A stretch of DNA of 6,559 nt from assembly GCA_013153675.1 (NCBI GenBank), contig JAADEA010000001.1, positions 1 to 6,559 of the forward strand. The letters run 5' to 3'. The position numbers were made by a program, and so were the translations under genes. Positions 1-5,653 of this stretch are shown here, one piece after another (position 1 is the stretch's first letter; every line of letters begins with the position of its first letter). The DNA comes from Campylobacterota bacterium (GTDB lineage Bacteria; Campylobacterota; Campylobacteria; Campylobacterales; Sulfurovaceae). The notes below the pieces were generated by a model that saw nothing but the letters and a program-made list of their open reading frames with translations, ran no database searches and was not told the origin of the DNA.

Positions 1-285
1 ATAGATAATGAGATCTTTATGTTAAATAATAATATAGTCCCATCAATATTTTTTAGATTTCCTGGATTAGTATCAAATAAAAATAGAGTCTTAACACTAA
101 AAAGATTAAATTTAATACCAATTGGAGCAAATAGCTGGCTTGCAAAAGGAGAAAAGGTAAAAGATGGATCAATTATCTTAATTCATGGAAATAAAAACGA
201 ACCAAAAGGAGTAAATATCTTTTTAAAACTTCTAAAAGATAACAAAATCACTAAATTATATCCTCTAAATAAAGGAGATATATAG
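1..285 (+). CDS. Polysaccharide deacetylase (NodB-like) family protein, C-terminal part
   Basis: The reading frame is open from base 1, before the first ATG at 19, so this is the last 94 residues of a gene starting outside the window rather than an 88-residue protein. In visible numbering, FFRFPGL at 17-23 resembles the R-x-P motif 3 of NodB-type carbohydrate deacetylases, and SIILIHG at 57-63, with His62, resembles the closing L-x-H-D motif 5, here with Gly instead of Asp. The metal-binding motifs 1 and 2 would lie upstream and cannot be checked. The family removes N- or O-acetyl groups from polysaccharides or peptidoglycan, but the substrate cannot be told here. The TAG stop overlaps the GTG start of hisJ by one base, which suggests co-transcription. 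The family call is moderately sure; activity is unverified. Confidence 0.6.
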   Translation: MDNEIFMLNNNIVPSIFFRFPGLVSNKNRVLTLKRLNLIPIGANSWLAKGEKVKDGSIILIHGNKNEPKGVNIFLKLLKDNKITKLYPLNKGDI

Positions 286-1061
286 TGATAGATCTGCACA
301 ATCACACTCCACTTTGTAATCATGCCACAGGAGAGCCAAGAGAATATATAAAAGAGGCAATTAAAAAGAGTATAAAAATATATGGCTTTAGCGATCATGC
401 TCCAATGGAGTTTGATAAAAAGTATAGAATGAGCTTTGATCAAATGGAAGAATATGAAAAAGAAATTTTAGATTTAAAAAAAGAGTTTAAAGAGAAAATA
501 GATATTAGATTAGGTTATGAAGTAGATTTTATTAAAAAGTTTTTAGATAAAAGAGTATTAGAGGCAAAAGTTGACTATCTAATTGGTTCTATTCACTTTT
601 TAGATGGATGGGGATTTGATAATCCAGAATTTATAGGAGAATATAAAAATAAAGATATAGATAAAATTTGGGAAGATTACTTTTTAGCAGTTGAGGAGAT
701 GGCAAAGAGTGGACATTTTCAAATAGTAGGTCATTTAGATTTAATTAAAGTATTTAACTATTTTCCAAAAAAAGATATTAGAATAATTGCCAAAAATGCC
801 ATTAAGGCTATAAAAAAGGCAAATATGACAGTAGAGATAAATAGTGCTGGCTTTAGAAAAGATGTGAAAAAACAATATCCACAAGAAGAACTCTTAGAGA
901 TGATTTATGAATATCAAATCCCAATAACCTTTGGTAGTGATGCTCATAAAATCGAAGATGTAGGCTATAAATTAGAAGATATTATAAATTTAGCTAAGAA
1001 AATTGGCTTTAAAGAGGCTGCTACCTACCACAACAAAGAGAGGGAAATGGTTAAAATTTAA
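285..1061 (+). CDS. hisJ: Histidinol-phosphatase, PHP family (HisJ-type)
   Basis: A 258-residue PHP-domain phosphoesterase, the usual length for HisJ/HisK, predicted to be cytosolic and to hydrolyse L-histidinol phosphate in histidine synthesis. The metal-ligand set is complete: H5 and H7 (HNH), H13 (CNHA), D37/H38 (SDH), E79 (GYE), H104 (GSIH), H150 (VGHLD), and D219/H221 (GSDAH). EIN at 184-186 is also typical of the family. The start is GTG at 285, chosen because the N-terminal HxH motif begins four residues later and because AGGAG lies at 272-276, eight bases upstream, inside the previous gene. The one-base overlap with the upstream stop suggests translational coupling. PHP proteins include other phosphatases, so substrate identity is by similarity only. 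The stop lies inside a 9-bp-arm palindrome described separately. Confidence 0.85.
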   Translation: MIDLHNHTPLCNHATGEPREYIKEAIKKSIKIYGFSDHAPMEFDKKYRMSFDQMEEYEKEILDLKKEFKEKIDIRLGYEVDFIKKFLDKRVLEAKVDYLIGSIHFLDGWGFDNPEFIGEYKNKDIDKIWEDYFLAVEEMAKSGHFQIVGHLDLIKVFNYFPKKDIRIIAKNAIKAIKKANMTVEINSAGFRKDVKKQYPQEELLEMIYEYQIPITFGSDAHKIEDVGYKLEDIINLAKKIGFKEAATYHNKEREMVKI

Positions 1062-1091
1062 CCATCCAATTAGGAAAATATTTTGGTTAAA
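1047..1091. promoter_or_regulatory. Triple TGGTTAA repeat (inverted and direct) upstream of glnA
   Basis: A perfect palindrome has arms ATGGTTAAA (1047-1055) and TTTAACCAT (1057-1065) around one central base and spans the hisJ stop. A third copy of the half-site, TGGTTAAA, lies at 1084-1091, exactly 36 bp after the first copy and a few bases upstream of the glnA -10 box. The middle copy can therefore pair with either the first or the third. There is no U-tract after the hairpin, so a simple terminator is unlikely. This may be a set of operator half-sites or alternative RNA structures; no regulator can be named. Confidence 0.4.
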
Positions 1092-1096
1092 AGAGA

Positions 1097-1102
1097 TATA
1101 AT
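1097..1102 (+). promoter_or_regulatory. glnA promoter, -10 box
   Basis: TATAAT at 1097-1102 exactly matches the housekeeping sigma factor -10 consensus and lies in the 72-bp gap before glnA. No good -35 hexamer is found 16-18 bp upstream. Campylobacterota promoters typically have a weak -35 region and rely on AT-rich upstream DNA, which is present here. Transcription would start near 1109, giving a leader of about 25 bases. A sigma-54 (GG-N10-GC) site is not seen. Confidence 0.6.
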
Positions 1103-1120
1103 AATGCCATCAAATATTTC

Positions 1121-1126
1121 AGGAGG
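1121..1126 (+). promoter_or_regulatory. Strong ribosome binding site of glnA
   Basis: AGGAGG at 1121-1126 is a full Shine-Dalgarno match, seven bases from the ATG at 1134. It is the strongest such site in the window and fits a highly expressed enzyme. It also fixes the glnA start. Confidence 0.85.
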
Positions 1127-1133
1127 ATAATCA

Positions 1134-2567
1134 ATGGGTAAGTTTGTCAACAACATTGATGAGTTTTTTGCTTTTTGTAAAGAGAATGAGGTTGAGTTTG
1201 TAGATTTTCGTTTTACAGATATTAAGGGGGCATGGCACCATATTACTTACACAATGGAGGCTATTACTCCAGAAGTATTAGAAAATGGTGTTCCATTTGA
1301 TGGAAGTTCAATTGAAGCTTGGCAGCCAATTAACCAATCTGATATGATCTTAAAACCAGATGTACCAACTGCATTTTTAGATCCATTTACAGCAGATCCA
1401 ACAGTAGTTGTAATTTGTGATGTATATGATATCTATAAGGGTGATCTATACGAAAAGTGTCCAAGAAGTATTGCTAAAAAGACTCTTAAATATTTAAAAG
1501 AGAGTGGAATTGGTGATGAGGCATTCTTTGGACCAGAGAATGAATTCTTTATCTTTGATAATGTATATATTAAAGATGGTATAAATGAATCTGCATATAG
1601 ACTTGACTCTGATGAGGGTGAGTGGAGTGATGATGCCCAATATGAAGATATTATTAATACTGGTCATAGACCAAGAACAAAAGGTGGATATTTCCCTGTA
1701 ATGCCAACAGACTCTACTATGGATCTAAGAGCTGAGATGGTTCAAGTTTTAAAAGAGATAGGACTTGAAGTTGTACTTCATCACCATGAGGTTGCACAAG
1801 CTCAAGCAGAAATTGGAGTAAAATTTGGTAATTTAATTGAGGCTGCAGATAATGTTCAAAAATATAAATATGTAGTAAGAATGGTGGCTCACTTAAATGG
1901 AAAAACAGCTACATTTATGCCAAAGCCTCTTTATAATGATAATGGAAATGGAATGCATGTTCACCAATCTATCTGGAAAGATGGTAAAAACCTATTCTAT
2001 CAAGAAGGAAACTATGCAAATATTAGCGATTTTGCTCTAAATTATCTAAGTGGAATCTTTAAACATAAAGATGCAGTTGCAGCATTTACAAACCCAACAA
2101 CAAACTCTTATAAGAGATTATTGCCAGGATTTGAGGCTCCAAGAATTTTAACTTACTCAAGCCAAAACCGCTCTGCAGCATGTAGAATTCCATATGGAGG
2201 TGGAGAAAAATCTACAAGACTTGAGACAAGATTCCCAGATGGTTCATCAAATCCATACCTAACTTTCTCTGTATTGCTTCTTGCTGGACTTGATGGAGTA
2301 AAAAATGGTGGATATGAGTTAGTTGGACCAATTAATGAAGATCTTTTTGAACTTACAAGAGAAGATCTTAAAAAGAGAAAAATTCCAGAGCTTCCAGATA
2401 CTCTAAGAGATGCTCTACAAGGACTTGAAAAAGATTATGAATTCTTAACTCCTGTAATGACAGAAGAGTTTATAAAAACATATATTGATTATAAATTTGA
2501 AACTCAAGTAATTCCTGTTGAGGGAAGACCAACTCCATTTGAAGTAAAAAGTACTTTTAGCTGCTAA
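1134..2567 (+). CDS. glnA: Glutamine synthetase, type I
   Basis: This 477-residue enzyme makes glutamine from glutamate, ammonia and ATP in the cytoplasm, normally as a dodecamer. Visible type I signatures are the FDGSS loop at 55-59; metal ligands E135 and E137 (GPENEFF), E219 and E226 ([11 protein letters not shown]), H275 (GNGMHVH) and E364; the [17 protein letters not shown] flap region at 320-336 with E334; and substrate/ATP arginines R346, R351 and R366. Residues around 141-185 match the insertion of the beta subtype, the group usually controlled by adenylylation. However, the target tyrosine (E. coli Tyr397, NLYDLP) is Phe405 here (DLFELT), so this control should be absent. The H. pylori enzyme is known for the same substitution, and the QAQ metal-loop variant and the SC C-terminus are also H. 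pylori-like. Start fixed by AGGAGG at 1121. The 3' end meets a convergent gene at a shared hairpin. Confidence 0.96.
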   Translation: MGKFVNNIDEFFAFCKENEVEFVDFRFTDIKGAWHHITYTMEAITPEVLENGVPFDGSSIEAWQPINQSDMILKPDVPTAFLDPFTADPTVVVICDVYDIYKGDLYEKCPRSIAKKTLKYLKESGIGDEAFFGPENEFFIFDNVYIKDGINESAYRLDSDEGEWSDDAQYEDIINTGHRPRTKGGYFPVMPTDSTMDLRAEMVQVLKEIGLEVVLHHHEVAQAQAEIGVKFGNLIEAADNVQKYKYVVRMVAHLNGKTATFMPKPLYNDNGNGMHVHQSIWKDGKNLFYQEGNYANISDFALNYLSGIFKHKDAVAAFTNPTTNSYKRLLPGFEAPRILTYSSQNRSAACRIPYGGGEKSTRLETRFPDGSSNPYLTFSVLLLAGLDGVKNGGYELVGPINEDLFELTREDLKKRKIPELPDTLRDALQGLEKDYEFLTPVMTEEFIKTYIDYKFETQVIPVEGRPTPFEVKSTFSC

Positions 2568-2585
2568 GAGGAGCTCTCCTCTTAG
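2564..2585. terminator. Bidirectional hairpin between convergent genes, containing both stop codons
   Basis: Perfect inverted repeat: CTAAGAGGAG at 2564-2573 and CTCCTCTTAG at 2576-2585, separated by CT. It folds to a stem of about 9 bp with a 4-base loop. The TAA of glnA (2565-2567) is in the left arm and the TAA of the minus-strand gene (2582-2584, read on the minus strand) is in the right arm. U-tracts are poor on the plus side (TTCCCTTT), and a few U's follow about 10 bases later on the minus side. It is placed to end both transcripts, but a classical Rho-independent tail is not strong. Confidence 0.65.
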
Positions 2586-2962
2586 TTCCCTTTACAAAAA
2601 TCACCACTTTTAATTAAATCTTTAGAAGAGACCTTTTTATTATAAACATAAACCCAAGCTTTTATAGTCTCTCCATTCATATAGACATCTTTTAATTTTC
2701 TAATATATAAAGAGGCTTTAGGATTACTCTTTTTAAACCCTTCATAATAATCTAAAAATTTTAATAAAGAAGCACTCTTTATCTTATATACTTCACCTTT
2801 AACTCTTCCTTCCTCTTCTATTAGAGCAGGATACCAACTTACTTTATATAATCTACCATCTACTTCACCCTCTCCTATAAAAGTGGCATATCTTAATAAC
2901 TTTTTTCTATAAAAATTATCAAAGCAGCTTCTTAGAGTTCCATATACAAATATATATTCCAT
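2582..2962 (-). CDS. Gamma-glutamylcyclotransferase-fold (GGCT/AIG2-like) protein
   Basis: A 126-residue protein with the hallmark YGTLR glycine loop at 7-11 and a glutamate in DYYEG (E74) at the position of the family's catalytic acid. YPAL at 44-47 and a closing SGDF (119-122) are also typical. The family acts on gamma-glutamyl amines, gamma-glutamyl amino acids or glutathione, releasing 5-oxoproline, though many bacterial members are untested. No signal peptide or membrane segment is seen, so it is probably cytoplasmic. The frame extends to a TTG at 2986, but the ATG at 2962 is preferred: GAGG at 2973-2970 sits seven bases before it and the YGTLR strand follows at once, whereas the TTG has no binding site and overlaps the -10 box. 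It is divergent from a gamma-glutamyl ligase/GGT operon, which supports a role in gamma-glutamyl metabolism. Confidence 0.82.
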   Translation of the reverse strand: MEYIFVYGTLRSCFDNFYRKKLLRYATFIGEGEVDGRLYKVSWYPALIEEEGRVKGEVYKIKSASLLKFLDYYEGFKKSNPKASLYIRKLKDVYMNGETIKAWVYVYNKKVSSKDLIKSGDFCKGN

Positions 2963-2969
2963 ATCTTTT

Positions 2970-2973
2970 CCTC
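2970..2973 (-). promoter_or_regulatory. Ribosome binding site that decides the cyclotransferase start
   Basis: Read on the minus strand this is GAGG (within AGAGGA), seven bases upstream of the ATG at 2962. No comparable purine tract precedes the in-frame TTG at 2986, so the shorter 126-residue product is preferred. Confidence 0.6.
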
Positions 2974-2986
2974 TTTTATTTTTCAA

Positions 2987-2995
2987 ATAATATCA
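2987..2995 (-). promoter_or_regulatory. Extended -10 promoter for the cyclotransferase gene
   Basis: On the minus strand the sequence is TGATATTAT, an extended -10 (TG-n-TATTAT) with the hexamer at 2992-2987. Twenty-four bases separate the hexamer from the ATG at 2962, giving a leader of roughly 18 bases. Its upstream half overlaps the region polymerase would need at the divergent plus-strand promoter. Confidence 0.5.
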
Positions 2996-2999
2996 AAAA

Positions 3000-3008
3000 T
3001 GATATAAT
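3000..3008 (+). promoter_or_regulatory. Extended -10 promoter for the ligase/GGT operon
   Basis: TGATATAAT at 3000-3008 is a consensus extended -10 (TG-n-TATAAT, hexamer 3003-3008). Twenty-four bases lie between the hexamer and the ATG at 3033, exactly as on the opposite strand. Transcription should begin near 3015 and run through both downstream genes. No -35 match is seen, as expected for an extended -10 promoter. Confidence 0.6.
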
Positions 3009-3032
3009 CGAAAAAAATTAAAGGCTCATTCC

Positions 3033-4142
3033 ATGAAAACTACTTATGATCCATCAATTTTTGATCCAAACAGCTCTTTTAGTGTAGGATTAGAATTAGA
3101 GGTTAGATTAGTAAAAGAAGAAACTTTTGCTCCTTCAAACTCTTCAAAATATATTTTTGAGCATCTTCCATCCCATCTAAAAGATAATGTTCACAAAGAG
3201 CTCTTACAATCTATGATAGAAATTGTTACACCAGTATCTAAAAGTGCAAAAGAGGCAGTAGACTTTTTAGATATGGCTCTAAGAGATATTGCCAAAGTAG
3301 CAAAAAAAGAGGGAATCTATTTAGCGGCTCTTGCTACTCACCCTTTTGAGAGAAAAGAGGATAATGAAATAGTTCATGATCCAAGATATGAAGCTTTTGA
3401 ACAAGAGTTACAAATTGTATTAAAAAATTTTTTAATTAGCGGATTACATATTCATGTGGGAATGCCAAATGAGGATGCAGCAATTAGATGTTATCAAGCA
3501 GCAATTAAATATATGCCAATTTTTATAGCACTAAGCGCAAACTCCCCTTTTCATTTAGGGGAAGATACAGGATTACAATCTTATAGAAATAAAATATTTG
3601 AAAGACTTCCAAGAGCTGGAATTCCAGAGTTTTTTAGCTCTTATAAGGAATATTGCTCCTTAATAGATCAACTATTTATTACAAATACTATTCAAAGTGT
3701 AAAAGATGTATGGTGGGATGTTAGAATCCACCAAAAATTTGGTACTATTGAATTAAGAGTATGTGATGCCTTTTTTGATTTTGAGAGAATAAAACTATTA
3801 GTTCAACTATTTAGATCTCTTATGGCATATGCTTATGATAGAGATTTTAAAAGAGAGTTTTATCAAATATATAAACAAAATAAATGGAATGCAATTAGAC
3901 ACGACTTAAATGGAAACTTTATAGAGGGTTCTAATGTATCTACTATTAAAGAGAAAACTATCTCTCTTATAGAAGATATTCAAAAAGCTGGTATTTTTAA
4001 AGATTTATTTAAAGAAAAGAGTATAGAAGAGCTATATAATCTATTAGAAGAAAAAGTCTTGTCTCAACAAGCAAGAGAGATCTACAATCAAACAAAAGAT
4101 TTTACAAAAGTAATTGAACCTCATATTGTAAAAGGAGAGTAA
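3033..4142 (+). CDS. GCS2/YbdK-family glutamate-cysteine (carboxylate-amine) ligase
   Basis: A 369-residue protein of the GCS2 family, whose members join the gamma-carboxylate of glutamate to an amine such as cysteine using ATP. Visible family signatures are SVGLELEV (17-24; E21 and E23) and SMIEIVTP (60-67; E63) for metal/ATP binding, GLHIHVGM (137-144; H139 and H141), LSANSPF (167-173), a WWDVR segment (227-231), and TIELRVCD (238-245). Length matches YbdK-type enzymes and is shorter than GshA of enterics. No signal peptide. The binding site is weak (AAAGG at 3020-3024, spacer of eight). It shares a TAATG stop/start with the GGT-family gene, so the two are almost certainly one operon. No glutathione synthetase (GshB) gene is in the window, so the product may be gamma-glutamylcysteine or another gamma-glutamyl amide. 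Family call is firm; substrate is inferred. Confidence 0.85.
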   Translation: MKTTYDPSIFDPNSSFSVGLELEVRLVKEETFAPSNSSKYIFEHLPSHLKDNVHKELLQSMIEIVTPVSKSAKEAVDFLDMALRDIAKVAKKEGIYLAALATHPFERKEDNEIVHDPRYEAFEQELQIVLKNFLISGLHIHVGMPNEDAAIRCYQAAIKYMPIFIALSANSPFHLGEDTGLQSYRNKIFERLPRAGIPEFFSSYKEYCSLIDQLFITNTIQSVKDVWWDVRIHQKFGTIELRVCDAFFDFERIKLLVQLFRSLMAYAYDRDFKREFYQIYKQNKWNAIRHDLNGNFIEGSNVSTIKEKTISLIEDIQKAGIFKDLFKEKSIEELYNLLEEKVLSQQAREIYNQTKDFTKVIEPHIVKGE

Positions 4143-5653
4143 TGGAAGCAGTTGTAGCTGCTGGAGATATACAAACGGCAAATAGTGCAATAGAGATATT
4201 AAAAGAGGGTGGAAATGCTTTTGATGCAGCAGCAGCTGCCCTCTTAAGTGCCCCTTTGGCTGAGCCTATGCTCACAAGCTTAGGAGGCGGTGGATTTATG
4301 ATGACTTTTGATAAAAAAAACAAAATAGAGTTTTTTGATTTCTTTGTTGATGTACCTCCAAAAAGGGGAGATAAATTTGATTTTTTCCCAATATATGTAG
4401 ATTTTGGAAATACCATTCAAGAGTTTCATATAGGAGCTGCCTCAATTGCTATTCCTGGAGTAGTTGCTGGAATATATAAAATCCATAAAGAAAAAGGAAA
4501 ACTTCCTTTAAAAGAGATAATTAAACCTGCTTTTAAAATGGCAAAAGAGGGATATAAAATATCAAAACTTCAAGCAAGTTTTGTAAAGCTATTAGAGCCT
4601 ATACTCCTTTCTACAAAAGAATCAAAAGAGCTATTTGCCCCAGAAGATAGATTAATTGATGAAAATAGCATAATAAAAAATCCAAACTATGCATCTTTTT
4701 TAGAAGAGTTCGCAAAAGAGGGAGATAGATTATTTTATGAAGGTGAGATTGCAAAAGAGATAGATAAGATCTCTAAAGAAAAAGGTGGATTTATTAGATA
4801 TGAAGATCTAAAAAGATATAGAGTATATAAAAGAGAGCCAATTACTTCAAGGTATCTAAACTACCAAATATCCACGCCTCCTCCCCCATCAGCAGGTGGT
4901 ATTTTAATCTCATTCACTCTAAAACTTCTACAAGAATCTACTTATGAGTATGATACTTTTGAATATTTTCAAGATTTAATAGAATCTATGGCAATAACTG
5001 CTGAATTTAGAAAAGAGTGGGTAGATCAAAATCTACACAATAATATCTTAAAAGAGATTATTCAAGATTCAAATATAATAGAACACTATAAATTATCAAA
5101 AAAATCAAGAATAAATCTATGGGGAAATACCACCCACCTAAGTATTATAGATAAAGAGCTAAATTGTGTAAGTGTTACTACAACCAATGGAGAAGGAAGT
5201 GGAATAGTATTAAAAAGCAGTGGTATTATGCTTAATAATATGCTTGGGGAAGAGGATTTAAATCCAAATGGATTTTTCAAATGGGACCCTTTTATTAGGC
5301 TACCTTCAATGATGTCTCCCACAATTATTCTAAAAGATCAAATGCCTTACTTAATATTAGGAAGTGCTGGAAGTAATAGAATTAGAAGCGCTATTGTTCA
5401 AGTAGTAGAAAATTTTCTAAAATTCAACTTTAATATTCAAAAAGCAATTGATCTAAAAAGATTACATTTTGAAAAAGAGGAGCTATTTTTAGAACCAGGC
5501 TTTAAAGAAGAGATTATTAACAAGATTAAAAAGAGATATAAAGTAACCCTATTTGATCAAAAGAGTCTATTTTTTGGAGGAGTTCATGCAGTAACAGGAG
5601 ATTTTAAAGGAGGAGCTGATAAAAGAAGAGGTGGAGTTGTAGTTACTCTTTAA
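4142..5653 (+). CDS. Gamma-glutamyltransferase-family Ntn hydrolase, atypical and probably cytoplasmic
   Basis: A 503-residue proenzyme of the GGT fold. The self-processing nucleophile is Thr330 in GNTTHLS, which would yield a large chain of about 329 residues and a small chain of 174. Other landmarks are GGNAFDAA (23-30), LGGGGFMM (47-54), TPPPPSAGG (245-253), TTTNGEGSG (346-354), NNMLGEEDLNP (365-375), SMMSPT (389-394) and GSAGSNRI (407-414). The conserved fold begins within five residues of the start and no signal peptide is present, unlike secreted E. coli or H. pylori GGT. Several residues that bind the glutamyl group in E. coli differ: Arg114 is Phe68 (DFFV), Ser463 is Met390, Gln430 is Met367, and Asp433 is Glu370. 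It may therefore be an acylase or a GGT of altered specificity. The start overlaps the ligase stop (TAATG), with AGGAG at 4133-4137. The 3' end overlaps the convergent gene by 11 bases. Confidence 0.88.
   Translation: MEAVVAAGDIQTANSAIEILKEGGNAFDAAAAALLSAPLAEPMLTSLGGGGFMMTFDKKNKIEFFDFFVDVPPKRGDKFDFFPIYVDFGNTIQEFHIGAASIAIPGVVAGIYKIHKEKGKLPLKEIIKPAFKMAKEGYKISKLQASFVKLLEPILLSTKESKELFAPEDRLIDENSIIKNPNYASFLEEFAKEGDRLFYEGEIAKEIDKISKEKGGFIRYEDLKRYRVYKREPITSRYLNYQISTPPPPSAGGILISFTLKLLQESTYEYDTFEYFQDLIESMAITAEFRKEWVDQNLHNNILKEIIQDSNIIEHYKLSKKSRINLWGNTTHLSIIDKELNCVSVTTTNGEGSGIVLKSSGIMLNNMLGEEDLNPNGFFKWDPFIRLPSMMSPTIILKDQMPYLILGSAGSNRIRSAIVQVVENFLKFNFNIQKAIDLKRLHFEKEELFLEPGFKEEIINKIKKRYKVTLFDQKSLFFGGVHAVTGDFKGGADKRRGGVVVTL

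Noticed and set aside
183..443. Minus-strand open frame of 86 codons
   Set aside because: It lies over the NodB-like end and the conserved start of hisJ and has no ribosome binding site or family likeness; it is a shadow of AT-rich coding DNA.
1104..1130. Eight-codon leader ORF (ATG CCA ... TAA) ending in the glnA ribosome binding site
   Set aside because: The predicted transcription start is about 1109, downstream of its ATG, and it has no binding site of its own; probably chance.
1134..2567. Possibility that the glnA product is a gamma-glutamylpolyamine synthetase (PuuA-like)
   Set aside because: Metal ligands, the FDGSS and NSYKR loops and the whole length follow genuine type I glutamine synthetase of the H. 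pylori kind.
2963..2986. TTG start giving the cyclotransferase eight extra residues
   Set aside because: It lacks a ribosome binding site and touches the predicted -10 box; the ATG at 2962 has a well-placed GAGG and fits the family N-terminus.
4102..4416. Minus-strand open frame of 104 codons
   Set aside because: It is antisense to the conserved GGNAFDAA/GGGGF region of the GGT-family gene; composition is a shadow.
5086..5322. Minus-strand open frame of 78 codons
   Set aside because: It is antisense to the catalytic-Thr region of the GGT-family gene, which is clearly the real product.
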